DNA from: CAZLXG01 sp964563585
Lineage (GTDB): Bacteria > Bacteroidota > Bacteroidia > Flavobacteriales > Flavobacteriaceae
Reading direction: 5' to 3'
NCBI GenBank assembly: GCA_964563585.1
Contig: CAZLXG010000042.1
Location: 1 to 19,603 of the forward strand
DNA length: 19,603 bases
In this document: positions 1 to 6,882 of the stretch, piece by piece
Position numbering within the stretch: position 1 is the first letter of the stretch
How the letters are laid out: each line of letters starts with the position of its first letter
Notes under the pieces: generated by a model
Database searches by the model: none
What the model was told of the DNA's origin: nothing
Seen by the model: the letters and a program-made list of their open reading frames with translations, nothing else
Position numbers and translations under genes: made by a program

Positions 1-10
1 TATTATATTA

Positions 11-18
11 TAAATTTG
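11..18 (+). promoter_or_regulatory. Candidate -7 box of rnhB promoter
   Basis: The octamer TAAATTTG is an exact match to the Bacteroidetes primary-sigma -7 consensus TAnnTTTG and lies 17 bases before the rnhB start, which would give a leader of about 10 bases. The -33 element would fall before the window, so only half of the promoter can be judged. In such AT-rich DNA a chance match is possible. Confidence 0.35.
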
Positions 19-35
19 ACAATATTATCCTTTAT

Positions 36-635
36 ATGTTATTAAATAATCATTCAAAAAACCTATTAGAATGTGGAACAGACGAAGCAGGGCGTGGCTG
101 TTTAGCTGGCCCTGTTACTGCTGCGGCTGTTATTCTTCCAACAAATTTTAAGAATAACATTCTTAACGACTCTAAACAGCTTAGTGAAAAGAAAAGAGAT
201 ATTTTAAAGCCTATTATTGAAATTGAAGCTATAACTTTTGGGGTATCTCATGTTTTTCAAGGTGATATTGATAAAATTAATATCCTTAATGCTTCAATTT
301 TAGCAATGCATAAATCTATTAACAAATTAAATCCTATTCCTAAATTTATAATTATTGATGGTAATAGATTTAAACCTTACAATAATATTCCTTTTGAAAC
401 CATTATTAAAGGTGACGGCAAATATTTAAGTATTGCCGCTGCTTCTGTTTTAGCAAAAACGTATCGTGATGAATATATGAATAAAATTCACAAAGAATTT
501 CCGATGTATAATTGGAAACAAAATAAAGGTTACCCTACTAAAGAGCACAGAGCAGCCATAAAAAAATACGGCATAACAAAATACCATCGAAAAACGTTTA
601 GATTATTGCCCGAACAATTAAAGTTAGATATTTAA
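36..635 (+). CDS. rnhB: Ribonuclease HII
   Basis: RNase HII cuts the RNA strand of RNA/DNA hybrids and starts removal of single misincorporated ribonucleotides from DNA, in the cytoplasm. The 199-residue length fits the family. The N-terminal signature TDEAGRG (residues 15-21) carries the first two acidic metal ligands D16 and E17; D108 in IIIDGN and D145 in KTYRDEY supply the other two. The NKGYPTKEHR segment (163-172) and the C-terminal YHRKTFRLLPEQ are also typical of the family. The ATG at 36 leaves a normal short N-terminus before the signature. No Shine-Dalgarno is visible, as usual in this phylum, and an exact TAnnTTTG box lies just upstream. No convincing terminator follows the stop. 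Identification is firm. Confidence 0.96.
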   Translation: MLLNNHSKNLLECGTDEAGRGCLAGPVTAAAVILPTNFKNNILNDSKQLSEKKRDILKPIIEIEAITFGVSHVFQGDIDKINILNASILAMHKSINKLNPIPKFIIIDGNRFKPYNNIPFETIIKGDGKYLSIAAASVLAKTYRDEYMNKIHKEFPMYNWKQNKGYPTKEHRAAIKKYGITKYHRKTFRLLPEQLKLDI

Positions 636-744
636 GTTTTTATATTTCTTTTGGAGGAAATTATTTTCAAATCAAAGACAAAAGTAACTTTCAATAATTT
701 TATAATTCATTTTTTTTTATTTTTAAATGAATTAAAATAATATG

Positions 745-752
745 TAGGTTTG
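745..752 (+). promoter_or_regulatory. Candidate -7 box of the lipoprotein gene promoter
   Basis: TAGGTTTG matches TAnnTTTG exactly and sits 18 bases before the ATG at 771, giving a predicted leader of roughly 12 bases. It overlaps the possible TTG initiator at 750, so that TTG would lie within the promoter rather than in the transcript. This supports the ATG at 771 as the real start. No clear TTTG -33 element is seen at the usual distance. Confidence 0.5.
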
Positions 753-770
753 TACAAATTAATCCATTTC

Positions 771-3200
771 ATGAAATTTTCATATTGCGCTCTCATCCTA
801 CTATTAATATGTAGTTGTACAAACCCAAATGCCAATCGCTCAAAACTTATTCATTTTGTTCCTGAAAATGCAACGATTATTTTAAAAACTTCAAATCTAG
901 AGAGTTTAAAGAGTAGCATTCAAAATAGTGACTTTTTACAAAAACTATCTAAAACAAATTCATACAAAACTTTAGAAAACAAACTGAAAAACTTATCAAT
1001 TTTAAACCTTATTGATGAAACTTTAATTTGTTTTTCAAAAGATAAAACGGATAGTCTTCAATATTCCATAATTTCAAAATACCATAAAAATTTATTCAAA
1101 ACAGATTCGTTACCTAATTATATAGAAGAAACTTTTACTTATAAAAACAAACCTATAACCAAGTCAACCTTAAACAACAATACTTTTTATAGCACCATAA
1201 TTGACAGCATATTTATTACTTCATCTTCAAAAGAAATTATTGAAGCTTCTTTTAATACACTTGAAAATAATTTTAAGCTAGAAAAAATTTACAATACTAC
1301 AAGCAACGATAAAACACTTTCTATTATAACAAAGCCTGACAACGCATTTATAAGCTCATTTTTTATTGAAGATTCATTGTCTTTAAATACTCTCACAAAT
1401 CATATTGCTATTGACGTTGATATTAACCAAAATGAAATAATTATTAATGGTATTACAAAAGCTATCGATTCATCAAAAAGTTTAATTAATATTTTTAAAA
1501 ATAGTATTCCGCAAGAAAATCAAATGCAAAATATCACACCTTCTAATAGCGACGGTTTTTTGAGTTTTACATTTAATGATTTTTATGATTTTGAAATAAA
1601 CTTAGCAAAATTCAACAAAAAAGATTCTTTGTCAAATACTACCCTTTTTGATAATATTATTGAAGTTGGCGTTATTTATGAAAGTAAAAATAGAGCTATT
1701 ATACTAAACTCTTTAGATGTAATTACGACTAAAGATGCCTTACTTAACGAACTAAACATTATTGATACCTATAGACAGATTGGTATTTATGATTTTGATA
1801 AACCTAGTATATTTATTGAAACTTTTTCTCCGTTAATTACATTTAACAAAGCGACTAAATACTGTATATTGGACAACTTTTTCGTGTTTGCTGATGATAT
1901 GGAGATGCTTCAAAACATAATAGCCAATTATCAAAATAAAACCACGCTAAGTGAAAAATCATATTTTAAAAATATCAAAGAAAACTTAAGTGATGAGTCG
2001 TCATTATTAATGGTAGCAAATGCCTCAACGCTAAAAAATATTTTAAATAAAAACATTCAAGAAAATTCAACCTTAAAATTAAAAAAATATAATGCTTCTG
2101 CATTACAATTTATATACGACAACAATTTTGCGCATGTAAATGGCATTATTAAAAAGACAAAAAGTAGAGCATATCAAAATTCAATTTCAGAAGAATTAAA
2201 TATAAAACTTGATGCAGATTTATTAAACAACCCACAGTTTGTAACTAACCATAGAACCAAACAAAAAGAAATAGTTGTACAAGATGTAAACAACATCCTA
2301 TATTTAATTTCTAACAAAGGAAAAATTCTTTGGAAAAAACAACTTCATGGTGCTATTTTAGGAAACATTGAGCAAATTGATATTTACAAAAACAGCAGAC
2401 TTCAATTAGCTTTTGCAACACCTCACCGTGTTTATATATTAGATAGAAATGGCAATGATGTAGCTCCTTTTCCTAGTAAATTTAATGACGCTATTACACA
2501 ACCTTTGGCGGTTTTTGATTATGACAGAACTAAAAACTACAGACTATTTGTTACACAGGATAAAAACGTTTTAATGTATAATACTAGTGCGAAAATTGTT
2601 AATGGTTTTACATTTAAATCGGCTAATACAAGTATTGTAAGTCAGCCAAAACATTTTAGAATTGGCAATAAAGATTACATTGCTTTAAAAACAAAAAGTA
2701 AACTTTATATTTTGGATAGAACTGGAAGAACAAGAGTGACTCCAAAAACGACAAGTAATTTTTCTTCTGAAGACATTTTTCTTTATAAAAACACGTTTAC
2801 AACAACTACACTTAACGGAAATTTAATTTCGGTTGATACGCGTGGAAATTCATCAACAAAAAATTTAAATCTATCTAAAAATCATCATTTAAAAACCACA
2901 AGTAAAACTTTGGTGGCATTAAGTGAAAACAAGCTTACTATAAAAAATAAAACCATTGAGTTAGATTTTGGAAACTACACCAAACCTGATGTTTTCTACA
3001 TTAACGACAAAATTTATGTGTCAATTACCGATTTACAATCGCAAAAAATATACCTCTACGATAGTCAAACAAAATTACTTCCTAATTTCCCTGTGTATGG
3101 AAATTCGTCAATTATATTAGGTAATATTAATACCGATAGAAGCTTAGAATTTATTACTAAAGGAGAAAGTAATTCTATTATTCTTTATAAAATTAATTAA
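771..3200 (+). CDS. Unrecognised lipoprotein, C-terminal beta-propeller-like
   Basis: I do not recognise a named family. The ATG at 771 gives an 809-residue protein opening with a lipoprotein signal (MKFSYCALILLLICSC), with the lipidated Cys at residue 16. A longer reading from TTG at 750 is unlikely because that codon lies in the candidate promoter box. The N-terminal half (about residues 25-480) starts with FVPENATIILKTSNLESL, which resembles the opening of DUF3352-type bacterial proteins. From about residue 490 there are repeated segments of the form Y-(I/L)-(I/L)-D-R-x-G, spaced about 45 residues apart (coding bases near 2300, 2430, 2565, 2700 and 2820, with weaker ones later), as expected for blades of a PQQ/WD40-like propeller. 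It is probably anchored in the periplasm or outer membrane. A terminator-like hairpin follows. The function is unknown. Confidence 0.85.
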   Translation: MKFSYCALILLLICSCTNPNANRSKLIHFVPENATIILKTSNLESLKSSIQNSDFLQKLSKTNSYKTLENKLKNLSILNLIDETLICFSKDKTDSLQYSIISKYHKNLFKTDSLPNYIEETFTYKNKPITKSTLNNNTFYSTIIDSIFITSSSKEIIEASFNTLENNFKLEKIYNTTSNDKTLSIITKPDNAFISSFFIEDSLSLNTLTNHIAIDVDINQNEIIINGITKAIDSSKSLINIFKNSIPQENQMQNITPSNSDGFLSFTFNDFYDFEINLAKFNKKDSLSNTTLFDNIIEVGVIYESKNRAIILNSLDVITTKDALLNELNIIDTYRQIGIYDFDKPSIFIETFSPLITFNKATKYCILDNFFVFADDMEMLQNIIANYQNKTTLSEKSYFKNIKENLSDESSLLMVANASTLKNILNKNIQENSTLKLKKYNASALQFIYDNNFAHVNGIIKKTKSRAYQNSISEELNIKLDADLLNNPQFVTNHRTKQKEIVVQDVNNILYLISNKGKILWKKQLHGAILGNIEQIDIYKNSRLQLAFATPHRVYILDRNGNDVAPFPSKFNDAITQPLAVFDYDRTKNYRLFVTQDKNVLMYNTSAKIVNGFTFKSANTSIVSQPKHFRIGNKDYIALKTKSKLYILDRTGRTRVTPKTTSNFSSEDIFLYKNTFTTTTLNGNLISVDTRGNSSTKNLNLSKNHHLKTTSKTLVALSENKLTIKNKTIELDFGNYTKPDVFYINDKIYVSITDLQSQKIYLYDSQTKLLPNFPVYGNSSIILGNINTDRSLEFITKGESNSIILYKIN

Positions 3201-3228
3201 TTGCTAATAACTCTGTTAGTAATTTTTT
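3199..3228 (+). terminator. Intrinsic terminator after the propeller lipoprotein
   Basis: A 9-bp stem (AATTGCTAA at 3199-3207 with TTAGTAATT at 3216-3224, one G-U pair) with an 8-base loop is followed by a T run (3223-3228). It begins within the stop codon of the upstream gene. The stem is AT-rich, so efficiency is uncertain. Confidence 0.55.
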
Positions 3229-3237
3229 ATTAAGCCC

Positions 3238-3267
3238 TTTGTTTGTAAAAAACTAATCTTATCTTTA
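3238..3267 (+). promoter_or_regulatory. Candidate promoter of the TapB-like gene
   Basis: TTTG at 3238-3241, an 18-base spacer and TATCTTTA at 3260-3267 resemble the Bacteroidetes TTTG / TAnnTTTG promoter with one mismatch in the last base. The box lies 26 bases before the ATG and just after the preceding terminator, which fits an independent transcription unit. Confidence 0.45.
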
Positions 3268-3293
3268 ACCCAGCTATTAATCAATTATTTACA

Positions 3294-3977
3294 ATGAAAC
3301 TCTACTCAAAAATAACAGTTTTAGTCTGTGCCCTTTTAATAAGTTTTTCTTCAGTTTGTCAAAATGCTTGTAGCACATATTATCCATTTAAAGAAAGTGC
3401 AAAATTTGAAATAACAAACTTTAACAAAAAAGGTAAAAAAGAGAGTGTAATAAATTACGAAGTGGTAAATATTGAAAATAATGTAGCCACCATTAAAACA
3501 ATTGTTTCAGATGCCAAAGGCAAAGAAATAACAACCACAAATTACCAAGTAACTTGTAATGGTGATAGTGTTTCTATAGATTTTAAATCTATGATGAGTG
3601 CAGATTTATTTAAGCAATATAAAGACATGGATATTGATATGTCTGGAAGCAATATAGAGTTTCCAAACAATTTAGAAGTTGGTCAAACCCTAAAAGATGC
3701 CAATCTTAAAATGGCTATAAACATGGGTGGAATGAACATGAATATGAAAATTGATATGATAAACAGAAAAGTTTATGCTAAAGAATCAATAACTACAAGT
3801 GCAGGAACATTTGATTGTTTTGCATTAAGCTACACTACAGAAATGAAAATGGGTATGAAAATGTCTTTTAAAATCAAAGAATGGGTTTCTGAAGGTGTTG
3901 GTATTGTAAAGAGCGAGAGTTACAATAAAAAGGGTAAGCTTATGGGTTACTCAGAATTAACAAGTATTACAAATTAA
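3294..3977 (+). CDS. Secreted TapB/DUF3108-like protein
   Basis: This is a 227-residue protein with a Sec signal peptide (hydrophobic stretch at about residues 7-20, likely cleavage near SSVCQ). The mature part has the pattern of the small secreted proteins called TapB-family or DUF3108-like in Bacteroidetes: a lysine-rich strand region (NFNKKGKKES), a central FPNNLEVGQTL segment, the signature TSAGTFDCF, then EWVSEGVGIVKSES and a C-terminal GKLMGYSELTSI. Probably an all-beta periplasmic or outer-membrane-associated protein; no enzymatic residues are seen and its role is unknown. A striking Met-rich stretch (about residues 140-190) alternates Met with small or Lys residues, as in exposed beta-strands. 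It has its own candidate promoter and a strong downstream terminator. The family assignment rests on remembered pattern similarity. Confidence 0.8.
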   Translation: MKLYSKITVLVCALLISFSSVCQNACSTYYPFKESAKFEITNFNKKGKKESVINYEVVNIENNVATIKTIVSDAKGKEITTTNYQVTCNGDSVSIDFKSMMSADLFKQYKDMDIDMSGSNIEFPNNLEVGQTLKDANLKMAINMGGMNMNMKIDMINRKVYAKESITTSAGTFDCFALSYTTEMKMGMKMSFKIKEWVSEGVGIVKSESYNKKGKLMGYSELTSITN

Positions 3978-4020
3978 ATTATAAAAACATAACGATAACC
4001 AAATCGAAGTCCTCGAGTCT

Positions 4021-4056
4021 AGAACGTCAAAACATTTGTTTTGGCGTTCTTTTTTT
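4021..4056 (+). terminator. Strong intrinsic terminator
   Basis: AGAACGTCAAAAC (4021-4033) pairs along 13 positions with GTTTTGGCGTTCT (4038-4050), with one G-U pair and an ATTT loop, followed directly by a T run (4050-4056). The left side has no A run, so it acts in the plus direction and ends the TapB-like transcript 44 bases after its stop. Confidence 0.9.
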
Positions 4057-4087
4057 GCAATTATTTCAACTTAATTTAATAGTATTG
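4054..4087 (+). promoter_or_regulatory. Candidate promoter of the nucleoid-protein gene
   Basis: TTTG at 4054-4057, at the end of the terminator T run, is followed after 22 bases by TAGTATTG (4080-4087), one mismatch from TAnnTTTG. The box lies 31 bases before the ATG at 4119. This is a weak match in AT-rich sequence. Confidence 0.3.
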
Positions 4088-4118
4088 TAGTCTTAATAAA
4101 AAGAGAATTATACCCATC

Positions 4119-5168
4119 ATGATTTCAAGAAAAAACGCAGCAATTTCAAAATTTATAATTCATAAAGTTGGCAACAAATTTAACGATACAAAAAATGCCT
4201 TTTCAAATAAAACAGTAGATTTTGACGAAGCTAGTTACGATTTAATGCTACCTTTTTTATTAAGACCTTTCGGTAATGTAGTTCAAAGCTATCGTTTCAA
4301 TCATCATGCAGATATTAGTTTAAATGAAATTAATAGCTATACCACACAATTATTTAACGATGAAGATGGTTTTGTAGAAATTTCAAAACATATTGTTACG
4401 CATTTATTCGAGCAATCTACCTCAGCTCAAATAAAAACAGGCGATGTTTTAATAGTGATGTTTGAAGGTATTGAATACCAAGAAATAACAACAAACGCCA
4501 TTGGAATTTTTAAAATTGAAAACAAAGTAAACTTCTTTCAAACCTATTTAGAAAACAACAGTTATGATGTTTTGGTACAAAAAGGAATCAGTTCTAAAAA
4601 AGTAGATAAAGGTTGTTTAATTTTAAATCAGGCAGATACAGAAGGTAAAATCATTTTAAGTGTAGACAACAATAGTTATGATGCGCAATATTGGATTAAT
4701 CAGTTTTTAAATATCAAATATGCTGATGATGCTAATAACCACACACAACAATATATTGAGCTTTGTAAAGACTTCTCTACCGAAATTTTAAAAACCAGTT
4801 ATGGCGCTCAAGAACAAAATATGTTTTTAGCTAATACAATTGATTTTTTTAAAGAAAATGAAGTTGTAAATGTTGAACGATTTATAGATGATGTTTTTGA
4901 AGAAGACAAACAAAAAACGTTATTTAAAGATTATAAAAAAGAATTTGAAAGCGAGCTAAACACCGTTATTAGAAATCAGTTTGATGTAGCCGAAAAAGTA
5001 GTTAACAAAGAAAAAAAGAAAATAAAAACCGAGATTAAACTTGATACCAACATACAAATAAAGCTAGATATTGATGCACCTGAAGCTTCTAGCGAATATC
5101 TAGAACGTGGTTATGATGATGAAAAAAAAATGCACTATTATAAAGTGTTTTTTAATGTAGAAGCTTAA
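4119..5168 (+). CDS. Nucleoid-associated protein, YejK/NdpA family
   Basis: A 349-residue cytoplasmic protein with the overall pattern of the 37-kDa nucleoid-associated family (YejK/NdpA, Pfam NA37). It shows the N-terminal segment with KFIIHKVGNK, a core with an SAQIKTGDVLIVMF strand, DYGY-free middle strands including FFQTYLE and KGCLILNQ, the YWINQFLNIKYADD segment typical of the family, and a charged C-terminal region. In enterobacteria members bind DNA and interact with type II topoisomerases; the same role here is inferred. It follows a strong terminator, so it is probably monocistronic. Its stop lies only 3 bases from the stop of the convergent SDR gene, leaving no room for a separate terminator. 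No truncation or frameshift is seen. Confidence 0.85.
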   Translation: MISRKNAAISKFIIHKVGNKFNDTKNAFSNKTVDFDEASYDLMLPFLLRPFGNVVQSYRFNHHADISLNEINSYTTQLFNDEDGFVEISKHIVTHLFEQSTSAQIKTGDVLIVMFEGIEYQEITTNAIGIFKIENKVNFFQTYLENNSYDVLVQKGISSKKVDKGCLILNQADTEGKIILSVDNNSYDAQYWINQFLNIKYADDANNHTQQYIELCKDFSTEILKTSYGAQEQNMFLANTIDFFKENEVVNVERFIDDVFEEDKQKTLFKDYKKEFESELNTVIRNQFDVAEKVVNKEKKKIKTEIKLDTNIQIKLDIDAPEASSEYLERGYDDEKKMHYYKVFFNVEA

Positions 5169-5171
5169 ATT

Positions 5172-5855
5172 CTAAGGTGTAGAATTAGAAACCTGCAACA
5201 CTTTACCATTATAATATTTGTTTCCGTTTAATGAAAATTCATAAATATATTGAGCCATTTCTAAAGCAGAAGTTGGCGCATTATAATCTGGAAAAGCCTC
5301 TTTAAGCATTTCGGTTTGTACGGCTCCTAATGCTAATACATTAAATTGTGGCCCTATTTCTTTATACTCTTCGGCTAATAATTCGGTTAAAGTAATTACA
5401 GCGCCTTTACTAGAACTGTAAGCTGAAAGCCCTGGGAATTTCATACTTCCTTGAATACCTCCCATTGAGCTTATAGTTACAACATGACTATCGTTTTTCA
5501 TAAAAGGAACAACAATTCTTGTCATTTCAGCAACTCCAAAAACATTGGTTTTATATACTTGCTCAAAATCTTCAAACGTAGTTTCAACAAAAGGTTTATT
5601 TATTAAAGTTCCTGCATTATTAATTAAAACATCAACTTGCTTCCATTCATTTTTAATAAACGTTTCTACTTTTTTATAATCTTCAACTTCATTCAAATTA
5701 AAAGAAAAGGACACAACATTATCTAAATTTAGGTTTTCTATAGGTTTTTCATTCCGCGAAAGCGCCAAAATGTTATGTCCAGATTTAGAAAAAAGTTTCA
5801 CAAGTTCAAAACCAATACCTCTACTTGTTCCAGTAATAATTACATTCTTACTCAT
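5172..5855 (-). CDS. SDR-family oxidoreductase
   Basis: A classical short-chain dehydrogenase/reductase of 227 residues. The Rossmann cofactor motif TGTSRGIG is at residues 8-15, the structural NNAG at 79-82, and the active-site set N104, S129/S130 and Y146-x3-K150 (SAYSSSK) is complete, so it should be an active NAD(P)-dependent enzyme. The serine after the TGT and Arg12 are compatible with NADPH use. The substrate cannot be read from the sequence. The start ATG overlaps the end of the upstream peptidase gene by 8 bases (ATGAGTAA), which points to translational coupling in a two-gene operon. The C-terminus is short, ending soon after the YNGKVLQV strand that closes the fold. Confidence 0.92.
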   Translation of the reverse strand: MSKNVIITGTSRGIGFELVKLFSKSGHNILALSRNEKPIENLNLDNVVSFSFNLNEVEDYKKVETFIKNEWKQVDVLINNAGTLINKPFVETTFEDFEQVYKTNVFGVAEMTRIVVPFMKNDSHVVTISSMGGIQGSMKFPGLSAYSSSKGAVITLTELLAEEYKEIGPQFNVLALGAVQTEMLKEAFPDYNAPTSALEMAQYIYEFSLNGNKYYNGKVLQVSNSTP

Positions 5856-6780
5856 TATTCATTTTAATTTCTCGTGTTGGCGTTGTGCTCATCATTTCAA
5901 TAGCTGGAGCAATTTTATTTACTATACGTGCCATAAAATCATAATCCATTTTTTCTGCTTCATCATCTACGTGATGATAATAGTCATAGTTAGTGAAATC
6001 GAATGTTGAAATGGTTTGACTTGGTTCATTAAATATTTTATAAAACGAATAATTATCCGAGCGGTAAAACAATTGAAATTCTTTAGCTTTTGGAAGTAAC
6101 CCTACAAAATTCTGATTTGTATATGTGTTTGTTTTTTCAGCCATATTAGACAACTCATAACCTGTAATATAAACTTCATAATCTTTATCTTTCATTGGAA
6201 TACCAATCATTTCAAATTCCAACATGGTGTAAAGATTAAGGTTTTTTTCTTTAAGATGTTCTGCCAACTTCATAGAACCTATTAACCCCATTTCTTCAGC
6301 AGAAAATAAAGCAAAAATAATACTACGCTTGTTAGTTTTTTTAGTTGCAAAATATCTTGCCAAAGCAACAACTGCACTTGTTCCTGTAGCATCATCGTTC
6401 GCTCCATTTGCAATCGAGTCGTTATCAACTTTCTTACCAAAACCAATATGGTCGTAATGCGCACCAAGAATAATTACTTCATCTTTAAGTTTTGGGTCAT
6501 TTCCTTCTAAATACCCTATAATATTGTATGCGTCTTTTCCTTTAGCATCAAAATTATCGCGATAATTATCAAAATAAGGTTTTACGTCGTAGCTCTTAAA
6601 TTTGTTTTCAAGAAAAACTGCTGCCTTTTCAATTCCTTCTGTTCCTGTATCTCTACCTTGTAATTCATCTGAAGCTAAATAAGTAACCGTTTCTTCAAGC
6701 TCAGAACTTGTAATTACTATCTCTTTTGATTTACAACTAAAAACAAATATTGTAATTAGTGCTAATAATAAATTTTTCAT
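5848..6780 (-). CDS. M28-family metallopeptidase lipoprotein
   Basis: Starting at the ATG at 6780 gives a 310-residue protein with a lipoprotein signal (MKNLLLALITIFVFSC, lipid Cys16). A longer reading from 6825 would add 15 residues before the signal peptide and is less likely. Zinc-peptidase M28 landmarks are present: H108-x-D110 in LGAHYDHIGFG, D129/D130 in NGANDDATG, E162-E163 in SAEEMGLIGS, and a late His (H270) in YYHHVDDEAEKM. The fourth ligand position reads LEFEMIG, with Glu190 where the family usually has Asp. It probably trims peptides at the envelope as an aminopeptidase; specificity cannot be told. It is the first gene of a pair with the overlapping SDR gene, and a candidate promoter lies in the preceding terminator region. 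Confidence 0.9.
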   Translation of the reverse strand: MKNLLLALITIFVFSCKSKEIVITSSELEETVTYLASDELQGRDTGTEGIEKAAVFLENKFKSYDVKPYFDNYRDNFDAKGKDAYNIIGYLEGNDPKLKDEVIILGAHYDHIGFGKKVDNDSIANGANDDATGTSAVVALARYFATKKTNKRSIIFALFSAEEMGLIGSMKLAEHLKEKNLNLYTMLEFEMIGIPMKDKDYEVYITGYELSNMAEKTNTYTNQNFVGLLPKAKEFQLFYRSDNYSFYKIFNEPSQTISTFDFTNYDYYHHVDDEAEKMDYDFMARIVNKIAPAIEMMSTTPTREIKMNNE

Positions 6781-6799
6781 TATATCTTTTGATTTGTCA

Positions 6800-6826
6800 T
6801 AAAGATAAAAAAAAACCTGATTCAAA
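6800..6826 (-). promoter_or_regulatory. Candidate promoter of the M28 gene
   Basis: On the minus strand TTTG (6823-6826) and TATCTTTA (6800-6807) are separated by 15 bases, shorter than the usual 17-23. The octamer is identical to the candidate box before the TapB-like gene and lies 19 bases before the ATG at 6780. It overlaps the pdh terminator. Confidence 0.3.
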
Positions 6827-6844
6827 TAAATGAAACAGGTTTTT
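6807..6844 (-). terminator. Terminator of the pdhA-pdhC operon
   Basis: The arms 6811-6824 (AAAAACCTGATTCA) and 6831-6844 (TGAAACAGGTTTTT) pair over 14 positions with one mismatch and a 6-base loop. On the minus strand the hairpin is followed by a U run (complement of 6807-6815). It starts 38 bases after the pdhC stop. The T run also present on the plus strand makes it potentially bidirectional. Confidence 0.8.
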
Positions 6845-6882
6845 AATATAGTTAAATTCCGAATCTAGTTCAGAATGATAAT

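Noticed and set aside
650..660. GGAGG Shine-Dalgarno-like motif after rnhB
   Set aside because: No start codon or open frame follows at a usable distance, and this phylum rarely uses such sites.
750..770. TTG-initiated extension of the lipoprotein gene
   Set aside because: The TTG lies inside an exact TAnnTTTG promoter box, and the ATG at 771 gives a clean lipoprotein signal peptide.
6781..6825. Upstream ATG extension of the M28 gene
   Set aside because: It would put 15 residues before the lipoprotein signal and would begin inside the pdh terminator loop.
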